Shown in pieces: positions 35,974 to 47,347 of a DNA stretch of 64,000 nucleotides. This DNA is from Richelia sinica FACHB-800 (GTDB lineage: Bacteria > Cyanobacteriota > Cyanobacteriia > Cyanobacteriales > Nostocaceae), in NCBI RefSeq assembly GCF_014698825.1, contig NZ_JACJTT010000019.1, positions 32,634 through 96,633 on the forward strand, read 5' to 3'. The notes beneath the pieces are model-generated. The model made no database searches. It worked only from the letters and a program-made list of their open reading frames with translations, and was not told where the DNA came from. The first letter of the stretch is position 1; each line of letters begins with the position of its first letter. The position numbers and the translations under genes are program-made.

Positions 35974-36171
35974 TTAAACCCTGACCTGATCATTAATTAG
36001 GTTCTGTTCTAATTCTATAATATTGGCAAGAAACGGACTATTATTTGCTAGTGCTTCTAATTCTTCTACTGCTTGTCTTTGTGAGTCCAGGCTTTGTATC
36101 GGTTGGGGTGACGGTATAAATAAAACGTCAATTTGTCTAACTTCGACGGTAATATATTTGCTTCTTTCTAC
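35974..36171 (-). pseudogene. C-terminal fragment of a cyanobacterial nuclease-like family
   Basis: On the minus strand an open stretch reads ITVEVRQIDVLFIPSPQPIQ, then VEELEALANNSPFLAN. This resembles the middle of a common cyanobacterial family (EVREIDVLFTPS..., annotated as Rpn-like or DUF4351 proteins). It lacks a start and the nuclease core. It is a relic at low confidence. Confidence 0.4.
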
Positions 36172-37946
<1,775 letters not shown>

Positions 37947-38021
37947 TAGAGGAAACAGGTAATAGGGAACAGGGAACAGTAAAGAGGTAGTAGAGAATAA
38001 GTAACAGGAAACAGTAAATAC

Positions 38022-38077
38022 TGTCACCTGTCACCTGTCACCTGTCACCTGTCACCTGTCACCTATCACCTATCACC
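38022..38077. repeat. 7-bp tandem repeat between atpD and atpC
   Basis: Six copies of TGTCACC are followed by two of TATCACC, without gaps. Such heptamer arrays are a hallmark of heterocystous cyanobacteria. The array lies in the 156-bp spacer of the atpD-atpC operon. A similar array in opposite orientation lies at about 52165. Confidence 0.92.
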
Positions 38078-38102
38078 TAATTACTGAGTAGAAACAAAGA
38101 AT

Positions 38103-38531
38103 ATGACTCTGACCGTTCGTGTAATTTCCCCAGATAAAACTGTGTGGGATGCTCAGGCTGACGAAGTGATTTTACCTAGCACTACTGGTCAGTTGGGTAT
38201 CTTAACTGGACACGCACCTCTGTTAACAGCTTTGGACACAGGTGTAATGCGTGTACGTACTAGCAAAAATTCCAGCTGGCAAGCGATCGCTTTGTTAGGT
38301 GGTTTTGCTGAAGTTGAAGAAGATGAAGTCACCATTCTGGTCAATGGGGCTGAACGTGGTGACAACATTAATCTTGAAGAAGCTCGTGCTGTTTACAATG
38401 AAGCTCAAGCTCGGTTGAACCAAGTTTCAGCTAGTGCTGCTTCTGAAGAAAACCGTCAAGCACAAATCCAAGCAACACAAGCCTTCAAACGCGCTCGCGC
38501 TCGTTTTCAAGCAGCTGGCGGTTTGGTATAA
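38103..38531 (+). CDS. atpC: F-type ATP synthase epsilon subunit
   Basis: A 142-residue central-stalk subunit that couples rotation and inhibits ATP hydrolysis (also called atpE). The N-terminal beta sandwich ([20 protein letters not shown], then [19 protein letters not shown]) and the C-terminal helical hairpin ([11 protein letters not shown]) are complete. Confidence 0.97.
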   Translation: MTLTVRVISPDKTVWDAQADEVILPSTTGQLGILTGHAPLLTALDTGVMRVRTSKNSSWQAIALLGGFAEVEEDEVTILVNGAERGDNINLEEARAVYNEAQARLNQVSASAASEENRQAQIQATQAFKRARARFQAAGGLV

Positions 38532-38552
38532 ACCATACTCTTCACTTAAAAA

Positions 38553-38590
38553 TTGTAGGGTAAGCTTTTGCCTACCTTACAATTTTTTTG
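38553..38590 (+). terminator. Terminator of the atpD-atpC operon
   Basis: The stem TTGTAGGGTAAGC / GCCTACCTTACAA (two G-T pairs) with a TTTT loop is followed by a run of seven T, 22 bp after atpC. Confidence 0.75.
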
Positions 38591-38683
38591 TAATTTGTAA
38601 TTTTTTGCCAAATTTAGCCACAATTCCCAACTCAAAAAGCAGTGTAAAATCTGAATTTTTTAATTCTTAATTGGTATTACGCC

Positions 38684-40249
38684 TTATTTTTGTTTAAAAA
38701 TTAGCAATGTAATATCATCAAAAACCTCTTGTTCACCGATATATTGTTCCAAATCATTAATTACTGCTTCTCGGATTTCTTTAGCTGAGGCATTTCTATG
38801 ATTAGAAACTACTGTACACAGTCTTTCTAATCCATATTGCACTCCATTAATATCTGCTGCTTCTGTGATACCGTCCGTGTAAAGGACAACTACATCTCCA
38901 GGAAATAGATTTACATCTGTATGTGCTACAAAGGGGATAATATTTTTTTCTAAACCAATAGGAAAGCCTAAATCAATAGTATCTATCCTTTCTAATTCTC
39001 CATTAGCACGAACAATAATCATTTCTTCATGTTGTCCACTGACTCGCAGTCTGCCATCTTGATAGTCTAATAAAGATAAAGTCAAGTTACGGTGGGATTT
39101 CATGCGTTGGACATTATGATAAATTGTCCGGTTGAGTGTATCTAAAAACTGCTTTGGTTCAGTGACATTATTTTCTTGTAAAGCGCGTACAGCAGTTTGT
39201 ACCATAATCATTAACACACCACTTTCTAAACCATGTCCTGTTACATCACCAATACCTATTTTGACTTGACCATTTTGGTGAATGACATCATAGTAGTCTC
39301 CTCCAACTTCCGTGACAGGTTGCATATAGCTAGCAATATCTAAATCGGTGATTTCTGCTAGTTCCTGTTCCTTCGGTAAAATCATTTGTTGTAAGCGTTT
39401 GGTAACTTCCAATTCCGCTCTCATCCGGAGATTTTCGTCTTTTAATGATTCATTGAGGGCAACAATTTGAGCGTGGGCTTTTTCAATTTGTTCGTCACTA
39501 TCTTTGAGTTTTTTCAAGCTATGGGAAAGGAGAATTAAAAAATTAATTAAAGCGAGAACTAAACCAGTAAATTGAATAATTTGCAAAACACTAGCTTCTT
39601 GATCAGCTACTGCTTGTTGTTCCGTGGTTAGCTGATTCATTAAATCGAGCAGTAAAAGATTATGCTCCACTGCGTAAGCAACTGCTACTTTTAACTTGGC
39701 AGGTGAAACTGCTTCACCTGCCGCTAATATTCCTTGAATTTTGGATTTGTAAGGTTGCCAAATTTGCTGTGCTTGTTGAATTAGTGCTTTGCCTTTCTCT
39801 GTTGTAATGGCTGCTAAAAATACAGGTTTACCATCACTACCTGTGACTGTTTTACCTATTTCAAATCCTCTGAGCGTATCATCAAACAATTGATAAGCTA
39901 AAATTAATTCCTTTTGTGAGGGAATAATGGAAGTTTTGGCATCTTGGGCGACTTGCATTTGCAGAATAGCTTTAGTCATTCTTTGCGATAGCATTCGTTG
40001 TCGTCCAGCCAAGTTTATACTTAAAGCTTTAGATTTTAAACGAGAGGAAATAATCACATTGGGCAGCAGAACTCCTACATCAAATGTCAGGAATAAAGCA
40101 GCAGAAATTAAAATAGTTCTATATTTAGTATTTTGAAATAACCCTGTGAGTGATGGAATATTCAAAATTTTTACCCTTGTATGTAATGAGGAAATATTTT
40201 GTCGATAAATATCTAATTTATTACAACTATCTTTAATTAGCAATTGCAT
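38684..40249 (-). CDS. Membrane sensor SpoIIE/PP2C-type phosphatase with PilJ-like domain
   Basis: A 521-residue signalling protein. A membrane segment (about 48-70) is followed by a PilJ-type extracytoplasmic domain (LAGRQRMLSQRMTKAILQMQ), a second membrane segment (about 222-242), a coiled coil (about 245-285) and a SpoIIE/RsbU-type Ser/Thr phosphatase (about 300-520: EVGGDYYDV, IGDVTGHGLESG, VVLYTDGITEA). Metal-binding Asp residues are present. It probably acts on an anti-anti-sigma-like partner not in the window. A single gene. Confidence 0.88.
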   Translation of the reverse strand: MQLLIKDSCNKLDIYRQNISSLHTRVKILNIPSLTGLFQNTKYRTILISAALFLTFDVGVLLPNVIISSRLKSKALSINLAGRQRMLSQRMTKAILQMQVAQDAKTSIIPSQKELILAYQLFDDTLRGFEIGKTVTGSDGKPVFLAAITTEKGKALIQQAQQIWQPYKSKIQGILAAGEAVSPAKLKVAVAYAVEHNLLLLDLMNQLTTEQQAVADQEASVLQIIQFTGLVLALINFLILLSHSLKKLKDSDEQIEKAHAQIVALNESLKDENLRMRAELEVTKRLQQMILPKEQELAEITDLDIASYMQPVTEVGGDYYDVIHQNGQVKIGIGDVTGHGLESGVLMIMVQTAVRALQENNVTEPKQFLDTLNRTIYHNVQRMKSHRNLTLSLLDYQDGRLRVSGQHEEMIIVRANGELERIDTIDLGFPIGLEKNIIPFVAHTDVNLFPGDVVVLYTDGITEAADINGVQYGLERLCTVVSNHRNASAKEIREAVINDLEQYIGEQEVFDDITLLIFKQK

Positions 40250-40520
40250 CTTGCAGTAGGTTGTTATCCATCTATTTTACACATTCACGTAATATCATTG
40301 CTATATCTCTGCCACAGTCAGTAAATATGTGTAGACCCTAGGGATTCATTTTGGAGCTTTATAAAAAATTTGTAATCTCAGCTACGGAAAAATCAAGGTT
40401 ACATAAACTTAAAGATATGTGTATTTAAGTCACAAAAAAATTAGGTGAAGTTTAAGAAATTTAGACTGACTGAGGTGAAGTGATACTCTAGATAATTAGT
40501 TGCCCAGAGGGGCAAAAATT

Positions 40521-42644
40521 ATGAAATTTCTTCAGAATAAAACATCTAAAAAGCAATCCCATCGCCTTGTTCAGTGGACAAGTAGTCTTTTAACTTTCTT
40601 AGCTTTATCCGGTGGGGTTAATGCGGCTCATGCTAATAGTGTCAATACAAAAAATTTAACAAATACGACTTCTGTTTCATTACCAGTTAATCAACCACAA
40701 TCTACACATAATCATCAGTTACACAATTATCCTATTCCTTATCAAGCAATGGGAATAGACCCTGTTTCCTTGATACCTATAATTTTCCTGGGTGGCTTTT
40801 TCATATTTGTTCCCCTCTTCTTTGGGGGATTAGTAGTCATTGGTGAACGGGAAGTGGGAATTGTCGTGAAGAAATTTACCGTTTCTAGAAGGGGATTACC
40901 TGCTGGTAGCTTGATAGCTCTGAATGGGGAAGCTGGTTTACAAGCTGATACCTTAGCTCCTGGTTGGCATTGGGGTCATTGGCCTTGGCAATATTCAGTG
41001 AAAAAAGAGTCAGTTGTTGTTGTGCCTCAAGGGGAAATAGCTTTAATTGTGGCAGCTGATGGTGCTTCCATTCCTCCAGAAAGGATTTTAGGCAAGATTG
41101 TTGATTGTGATAACTTCCAAGATGCACGGAAGTTTCTCACCCAAGGTGGGGAAAAAGGTCGGCAAATGGGTTTTCTCACCGCAGGTACGTACCGCATCAA
41201 TACTGCTTTGTTTAAGGTGATTACAGCGGCTAATGCTAGTGCTCATGGGATGGGGCCGGAGCAATTACGAGTGTATAGCGTCACATCCGATAAAGTTGGA
41301 GTGGTGACAACTTTAGATGGTTTACCCATTCCCGCGGGAGAAATTGCTGGGCCTGTGGTGGAGGGACATGATAACTTCCAAAATGGGCAAAAATTTATTA
41401 ACGGTGGTGGAAGAAGGGGTTTACAAGAGCAAATTCTCTTATCTGGTTCTTGGAACTTAAACCCTTGGTTTGTCCAGGTAGAACAAGTGAAAATGACGGA
41501 AATTCCCATCGGTTATGTGGGTGTGGTCATTTCCTTTGTAGGTAAAGAGCAAGAAGATGTCAGCGGTGCTGCGTTCACCCACGGTAATTTGGTGAATCAA
41601 GGACATAAGGGTGTGTGGGTGGAACCACTTTATCCAGGGAAGCACCCAATTAACTCTCGCATTATGAAGATTGAGTTAGTCCCCACAACTAACATAGTTT
41701 TAAATTGGTCGGGACGGACAGAACGCCATAGTTATGATGAGAAGCTGGAATCTTTGACGGTGCGATCGCGCGATGGTTTCGCTTTTGATTTAGAAGTAGC
41801 GCAAATTATCCATGTTGGTGCTTTGGATGCACCCAAGGTGATTTCCCGTGTTGGTTCTATGCAAAACTTAGTAGACCATGTACTAGAACCAACTATTGGT
41901 AACTATTTCCGCAACTCTGCCCAAGACTATACTGTACTTGATTTTCTCACGGCTCGCAGCGAACGCCAACATGAAGCAGCTGATTATATTAAAACTGCAT
42001 TACGTTCCTATGATGTTCAAGCTATAGATACTTTAATTGGAGATATTCAACCTCCTGCAAGCTTGATGCAAACCCAAACAGACCGGAAAATTGCCGAAGA
42101 ACAACGCAAGACTTACGAAGTGCAGCAAATGGCCCAAACCCAACGTCAACAATTGGTACGGGAGACAGCACTGGCAGATATTCAGCAAGAAATGGTTAAG
42201 TCTGAGCAAAGTGTGCAAATTGCAGAACTGAAGTCCCAAGCGCGAATTAAAGAGGCCAATGGTGAAGCGGAATCAACTAAACTGAGAGCCATGGCTGAAG
42301 CGGAAGGTATTCGGGCCACAGGTAATGCTAAAGCAGAAACTTACCGCACAGGTGTAGAAGCTTTGGGAGAACAAGGTTACACAGCGATGCAAATTATGCA
42401 AATTATAGGCGATCGCAATGTGCGCTTGATACCCGATGTTCTGGTTGGTGGTGGTAATGGTAACAGCACCAATGGTTTAGTAGATGGTTTACTTTCCATG
42501 ATTTTATGGAATCAAACTCATAAATCTCAAGAAGGAACAATAAATTCTTTCCCTACTCAACCAGTTACTAAGCCTACAGCATCTGCTGAACACAATGGTA
42601 ATTCCCAAATATCGATCAAATTACCTGTTGATCAGGAGCAATAA
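40521..42644 (+). CDS. SPFH/band 7 (flotillin-like) membrane protein
   Basis: A 707-residue protein. A signal-like segment (SSLLTFLALSGGVNAAHA) and a strong membrane segment (about 83-110) are followed by an SPFH/band 7 domain (VIGEREVGIVVKKF, later RDGFAFDLEVAQIIHV) and a long Ala/Glu/Gln-rich coiled coil (about 490-610). Flotillin-like proteins scaffold membrane domains. I start at the ATG at 40521, preceded by AGAGGGG; a frame from TTG at 40500 is less likely. No NfeD partner is adjacent. Confidence 0.85.
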   Translation: MKFLQNKTSKKQSHRLVQWTSSLLTFLALSGGVNAAHANSVNTKNLTNTTSVSLPVNQPQSTHNHQLHNYPIPYQAMGIDPVSLIPIIFLGGFFIFVPLFFGGLVVIGEREVGIVVKKFTVSRRGLPAGSLIALNGEAGLQADTLAPGWHWGHWPWQYSVKKESVVVVPQGEIALIVAADGASIPPERILGKIVDCDNFQDARKFLTQGGEKGRQMGFLTAGTYRINTALFKVITAANASAHGMGPEQLRVYSVTSDKVGVVTTLDGLPIPAGEIAGPVVEGHDNFQNGQKFINGGGRRGLQEQILLSGSWNLNPWFVQVEQVKMTEIPIGYVGVVISFVGKEQEDVSGAAFTHGNLVNQGHKGVWVEPLYPGKHPINSRIMKIELVPTTNIVLNWSGRTERHSYDEKLESLTVRSRDGFAFDLEVAQIIHVGALDAPKVISRVGSMQNLVDHVLEPTIGNYFRNSAQDYTVLDFLTARSERQHEAADYIKTALRSYDVQAIDTLIGDIQPPASLMQTQTDRKIAEEQRKTYEVQQMAQTQRQQLVRETALADIQQEMVKSEQSVQIAELKSQARIKEANGEAESTKLRAMAEAEGIRATGNAKAETYRTGVEALGEQGYTAMQIMQIIGDRNVRLIPDVLVGGGNGNSTNGLVDGLLSMILWNQTHKSQEGTINSFPTQPVTKPTASAEHNGNSQISIKLPVDQEQ

Positions 42645-42885
42645 GTAGAGGGAATGACTGACAATTAATTAGGGTTTGCTGAGGCGGAGAAACTCCGCCT
42701 TAATTATCAGGAATTATACCAATTCTCCCAAAGCAACCAAAACATTGAGTAAACCCCTACCCACTTGGGGGGAGGGTTAGGGAGGGGTCATCAATCTGTT
42801 GACAACATTTTTCGATTTGGTATTAACAGCAGATAAACGCAAATATAATTAGATAAAATTGGTATTACTGATATAAACACATATT
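42645..42885. other. Intergenic repeat-like sequence
   Basis: GCTGAGGCGGAGAAACTCCG (a hairpin) and CCCACTTGGGGGGAGGGTTA are dispersed-repeat-like. No gene is seen. No ATG is found that would give the next protein its usual zinc-ribbon start. Confidence 0.4.
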
Positions 42886-44646
42886 TTGATTTTGCTATTA
42901 CAACAACGTTATCGTTTAATTAAACCGATGGGGAAAGGGGGAAGTTTTAAAACCTTTCTCGCTGTTGATGAGAGTTATGTGCCTTCAGTCCCCTGTATTG
43001 TCCAAGAAATTCCATATAACGAACCAAAAGCGGATATTTATTTAAATCAGGTACAAAATCTCCAAAGATTGGGTGAATATCGACAATTTCCGACTTTGCT
43101 GGCTTATTTTGTCGAAAATCAATTCTTTTATTTAGTGTTTGAATATATTAAAGGTGATAATTTAGCATCTTTATTAGCAAAACAAGGTACTTATCATGAA
43201 GCTCAGGTTTGGCAGGTTTTAAAAAATTTATTACCTGTAATTAAATTATTGCATGAGGCTCATATTATCCATCGAGATATTAATCCAGAAAATATTATTT
43301 TACGTAATTATTCCCAATTTAAACAACCAGGAAATGAATTGGCTGATGAATTAATCTTAGTTGATTTTGCTTCAATTAAACTAGTCAATGGGATTGAAGA
43401 TGTAATTGATAACAATATTATTGGTAGTCCAGAATATGCCGCACCGGAACAAATTAGCGGCAATACGGTTTTTGCCAGTGACCTTTACAGTTTAGGGGTA
43501 ACTTGTATTTATTTGCTGACCCAGATTTCACCTTTTGAGTTATTTGATGCTTATAATAATGTGTGGTTGTGGCGAGATTATTTAACGAATTCAGTTAGCG
43601 ATCGCTTGGGGGAAATTCTCGACCAACTCATACACCCTGACGTAAAAGCGCGTTTTCAGTCAGCAGATGCAGTGATGCAAAGGTTGGGCATCAATATCAA
43701 AATTCCTGCCTACAAACAGCAAAGAGCAACTTCCCACTGGCAATGTGTGGATAACTTCACAGGTGATATTTCTGCTGTGAGTGCGGTAAATACCTTAGCT
43801 ATTAGCCCTGATGGTCAGACCTTAGTCAGTGGTGATAACGATAAAAAAGTCAAATTCTGGGATTTACAGACTAGGAAATTAATAGGGAACATTCCCGGAC
43901 ATAATCAAGCCGTAAAGTCATTGGCCTTTAGTCCCAATGGGCAAATTTTAGCCACTGCTAGTGATGACAAAACTATCAAAATATGGCAATTAGAAACCTT
44001 AGAACCCATTATTACCTTAAAGGGACACACAAAAGCGATTAAATCAGTTGCTTTTAGTTCTGAGGGGTGGTTAGCTAGTGGCAGTTGGGATAAGACTGTC
44101 AAAATTTGGGATGGGGAAACAGGAGATGAGATTTGTACCCTGACAGGACACAAACTGCAAGTTACTGCTGTGGCCTTTAACCCTCAAGGAGATATTTTAG
44201 CTAGTGCTAGTTGCGATCGCACCATTCGGCTGTGGCAACTGAAAAAATCACAAAACTGCCCATTTACCTTATTAGGAACCCTTACAGGTCATGCTTGGGC
44301 AGTTTTAACAGTCGCTTTTAGCCCCAATGGGCAAATTTTAGCCACAGGTAGTGATGATAACACTATTAAATTATGGGATGTGAACACTGGTCAGCTAATC
44401 AATACACTTTTGGGTCATTCTTGGTCAGTAGTAGCCTTGGCTTTTACTGCTGATGACAGTCTGATTAGTGCTAGTTGGGATAAAACCGTCAAAATTTGGC
44501 GAGTTAGTACAGGAGAAGAGATTGATACCCTTGCTAGCCATGCAGACTCGGTGAATACAATTGCTGTCAGCCCTGTTGCACAAATGATTGCAAGTGGCAG
44601 CAGGGACAAGACCATCAAACTGTGGCAACTTGTAAAACAGCAGTAA
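42886..44646 (+). CDS. WD40-repeat protein with a degenerate Ser/Thr kinase domain
   Basis: A 586-residue protein: kinase fold at about 8-275, then seven WD40 repeats (about 290-585, each ending in DKTIKIW or similar). Catalytic signatures are altered: the glycine loop is GKGGSFKT, the VAIK lysine is Gln40 (PCIVQEI), HRDxK is HRDIN (Asp131 kept, Asn133), and DFG is D160-F-A. It is likely a pseudokinase scaffold. The start is unusual: the only start in frame is TTG at 42886, and the usual N-terminal Cys-rich ribbon of such cyanobacterial kinases is missing, so the gene may be N-terminally truncated. Confidence 0.85.
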   Translation: MILLLQQRYRLIKPMGKGGSFKTFLAVDESYVPSVPCIVQEIPYNEPKADIYLNQVQNLQRLGEYRQFPTLLAYFVENQFFYLVFEYIKGDNLASLLAKQGTYHEAQVWQVLKNLLPVIKLLHEAHIIHRDINPENIILRNYSQFKQPGNELADELILVDFASIKLVNGIEDVIDNNIIGSPEYAAPEQISGNTVFASDLYSLGVTCIYLLTQISPFELFDAYNNVWLWRDYLTNSVSDRLGEILDQLIHPDVKARFQSADAVMQRLGINIKIPAYKQQRATSHWQCVDNFTGDISAVSAVNTLAISPDGQTLVSGDNDKKVKFWDLQTRKLIGNIPGHNQAVKSLAFSPNGQILATASDDKTIKIWQLETLEPIITLKGHTKAIKSVAFSSEGWLASGSWDKTVKIWDGETGDEICTLTGHKLQVTAVAFNPQGDILASASCDRTIRLWQLKKSQNCPFTLLGTLTGHAWAVLTVAFSPNGQILATGSDDNTIKLWDVNTGQLINTLLGHSWSVVALAFTADDSLISASWDKTVKIWRVSTGEEIDTLASHADSVNTIAVSPVAQMIASGSRDKTIKLWQLVKQQ

Positions 44647-44663
44647 ACTTAAGAAAATGATGC

Positions 44664-44963
44664 TCAGGCGCTACCTGTGAAGGCAACTTCAGGAAACTTC
44701 AATTGTGCTTCTGCCATAGGACGGTTTCTACCTTCCTCTTGCCAGTAGTTAATCACCTCAGTTGCTTTGTTAAGCAACTCAACGCGATCTAATTCTGTAA
44801 TCCAATGCTTGGATTCTAGTTCCTTTTTCAGTTCTTCCCAGGCATCATTTCTGGGCCAGAAAAAGTATTTAGTTAAAGGACTGGTGCCTTTACCGACGAC
44901 TTGATCAACAGCTAGAGCAACGTTCTCGTCTAACCAGAGAATTTTCAGGATAAATTTGGACAA
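44664..44963 (-). CDS. ycf65: Ribosomal protein PSRP-3 (Ycf65)
   Basis: A 99-residue small-subunit ribosomal protein shared by cyanobacteria and plastids. The core [20 protein letters not shown], then [17 protein letters not shown] and [17 protein letters not shown] is highly conserved. Full length. The gene ends head-on against the WD40 gene. Confidence 0.95.
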   Translation of the reverse strand: MSKFILKILWLDENVALAVDQVVGKGTSPLTKYFFWPRNDAWEELKKELESKHWITELDRVELLNKATEVINYWQEEGRNRPMAEAQLKFPEVAFTGSA

Positions 44964-45182
44964 TCGTACCTCCGGGAGTGATCCGGCTATGACTTACTAA
45001 GTTAGCGATCGCTTATTTTAACTCAATAGCTCCCCAGTTGGCTAATGAGATTAGTTATACCAATTAAAATTTCCACAAAGCAAGAGGCTGGAGGAAGGTT
45101 AGCTCTAGATTTAAACCCTGAACAGGGAAAATTTGAGCGAGATTTGGTATCTTGTCAAAGACTGAGTTTTTGACCAACTACT

Positions 45183-45968
45183 ATGACTCAACCCACAAAC
45201 ACAATAATCGTGTTCGATATTGATGGCGTTATCCGTGACGTTAGTGGTTCCTATCGGCGGGCCATAGCTGATACTGTAGAACATTTTACAGCCCAAGCCT
45301 ATCGCCCTACACCCTCAGACATTGACAAATTGAAATCAGAAGGTCTATGGAATAATGACTGGGAGGCTTCCCAAGAGTTGATTTACCGGCACTTTGAGAG
45401 CCAAGGACAGACCAGAGAACAACTACAACTAGAATATCAGGCGATCGTTGCCTTTTTTCAATCTCGTTATCGAGGTACAGATCCAGAGAATTGGAATGGC
45501 TATATCTGCAATGAACCTTTATTAGTCACCCCTAGTTATTTTGAAGAACTCACACAAGCTGGTATTGGTTGGGGCTTTTTTAGTGGTGCAACTCGCGCTT
45601 CTGCTAACTACGTTTTAATCAAACGTTTAGGCTTACAATCTCCCATTTTAATCGCTATGGAAGATGCACCAGGTAAACCAGACCCCACCGGACTTTTTGC
45701 CACCATTAATATCATAGAAAATAGCAATCATCCAAAATCAACAGTTTTCTATGTCGGTGATACAGTTGCTGATATGTACACTGTGCAAAAAGCCAGAGAT
45801 TTAGATAATTCTCGTACTTGGGTGGGAGTAGGTGTCATTCCTCCTCATATTCAAGTAACAGCAAATCAACGTGATATTTACGCCGAAAAATTAATTCAAG
45901 CTGGAGCAAAAGTAGTATTTAATAATGTGCAGGAATTAAATTCTCACAATATTCTTGCTCTAATTTAA
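45183..45968 (+). CDS. HAD-superfamily phosphatase (TIGR01548 type)
   Basis: A 261-residue HAD hydrolase. Motif I is VFDIDGVIRD (Asp11 and Asp13), motif II is FFSGATRAS, a lysine lies in PGKPDP, and motif III is YVGDTVADM. The DxDGV start and length match the cyanobacterial TIGR01548 family. The substrate is unknown. An 18-bp inverted repeat overlaps its stop. Confidence 0.88.
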   Translation: MTQPTNTIIVFDIDGVIRDVSGSYRRAIADTVEHFTAQAYRPTPSDIDKLKSEGLWNNDWEASQELIYRHFESQGQTREQLQLEYQAIVAFFQSRYRGTDPENWNGYICNEPLLVTPSYFEELTQAGIGWGFFSGATRASANYVLIKRLGLQSPILIAMEDAPGKPDPTGLFATINIIENSNHPKSTVFYVGDTVADMYTVQKARDLDNSRTWVGVGVIPPHIQVTANQRDIYAEKLIQAGAKVVFNNVQELNSHNILALI

Positions 45969-46020
45969 ACATCAGAAAATTTGATAAGGTCGTATTTTCG
46001 TTATTTTCTGATGTTTAAAT
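45963..46020. terminator. Perfect 18-bp inverted repeat, terminator of the HAD gene
   Basis: ATTTAAACATCAGAAAAT (45963-45980) and ATTTTCTGATGTTTAAAT (46003-46020) are exact reverse complements with a 22-base loop. The left arm includes the stop codon. It lacks a T-tract, so it may act as an mRNA 3' protection hairpin. A smaller hairpin GGTGCGTT/AACGCACC follows at about 46040-46060. Confidence 0.6.
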
Positions 46021-46184
46021 TCACCCATCCTATTTGTAGGGTGCGTTGCTTAACGCACCAAATATTGAAAATTTACAAAACAGGACTTACGCTAAATACC
46101 AATGAAATGAGGTAGATTCGCCATCGCTACACTAGCACAAATGATTTTGAAGCAGTTTATTACATAGGTATTGGATGATTCAAT

Positions 46185-47024
46185 TCAAACTGATTGAAAT
46201 GACAGAATGAGATAACGCAATAATCCCAAACTACTAGCTAATTCAACCTCCGCAGTGGCTTTTTCATCAACTCTGCCACCCATCTGTCCAAATATCCGTT
46301 TAACTACAGGATAAGTTGGTAAAGTTTGCTTGGTTATATCTTCTTCTTGGGTGACAATAAAACCTGTATCTTTAGCAAGTTTGCGATAGTCATTCAGTGT
46401 AAAGCGACTATCTACTTGACCATAGGTTTGCCCTACAGGAGACTGAATAACTTGACCCACGAAATTCATTAATTGATAGGTCAAAGGTAGCGGCACAAAA
46501 TCAGATAATGCTAATTTACCACCTGGTTTCAAAACTCGCTTTGCTTCTTGGAAAAAACGCTCCCGACTGGGAAAATGAAAAATACACTCTACTGCCAAGA
46601 CTACATCAAAAGAAGCATCTTCAAAAGGCAATTGACAGGCATCACCTTGAACAAATTCAATGTTATTAGAATTAGTGGGTTCGACTTCTGCTCTAGCACG
46701 GTTTAATTGACGCTCGTCAATATTTATTCCCACCAATGCCATATTAGAAAACCGCTCATTTAAACTAGCTACTGTGCCACCAAAACCACAACCAGCATCC
46801 AACAAGCGAATACTATCTTTCACTCCTCCAGCATCGCAGACACGACGACACAATTGTTCTGCTGCTGCGGCAAAATCAGAGACTGTGCCATCTGCGGTTT
46901 TAGGATTTTCCCAGTAACCCCAGTGGACGTGTCTGCCAAATGCTTGTAATGTTTCCGCATCACCTTGGCGGAACTGTTCCAGAAGTTTGTCAAAATAGGG
47001 AAGACATATATTATTTTGGGACAT
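46185..47024 (-). CDS. SAM-dependent methyltransferase (class I)
   Basis: A 279-residue methyltransferase. Motif I is LLDAGCGFGGT (about 74-84), followed by GINIDERQLNRAR, DACQLPFEDASFDVV and VLKPGGKLALSDF. The layout resembles the tocopherol/sterol and polyketide-type small-molecule methyltransferases. No neighbouring pathway points to the substrate. Confidence 0.88.
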   Translation of the reverse strand: MSQNNICLPYFDKLLEQFRQGDAETLQAFGRHVHWGYWENPKTADGTVSDFAAAAEQLCRRVCDAGGVKDSIRLLDAGCGFGGTVASLNERFSNMALVGINIDERQLNRARAEVEPTNSNNIEFVQGDACQLPFEDASFDVVLAVECIFHFPSRERFFQEAKRVLKPGGKLALSDFVPLPLTYQLMNFVGQVIQSPVGQTYGQVDSRFTLNDYRKLAKDTGFIVTQEEDITKQTLPTYPVVKRIFGQMGGRVDEKATAEVELASSLGLLRYLILSFQSV

Positions 47025-47347
47025 ATTTTTACTTTTTTAACTATGTGGTTATCAGAGGGTTATTAGTAAGGGATACTGTAATACAAAAAAGAATGGTCTC
47101 GCAGATGTGACAAGACCACAGAAATTAAATGCTGCTCAATTGTATCAAATAATCCTCACGTCGTATCTGAGAGCTAATGTATAGGCTCAATCAGCATTTT
47201 GGTGTTTGACGCTGTTCAAAGGACTTAGAATTTGAAAAATTGGGGATAAACCTGAAAGTAGACTTTTTCCCGTGTTTTATCGCAGCACTTAACATACCTT
47301 AAGGTAATTGAGATGAGATGGATACAAACTCAGAATGGCAAAATCGC
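47025..47347. other. Intergenic region, nothing firm
   Basis: 323 bp upstream of the methyltransferase and downstream of the TPR gene. A small hairpin GGTCT...AGACC lies near 47095-47117. No gene is seen. Confidence 0.35.
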
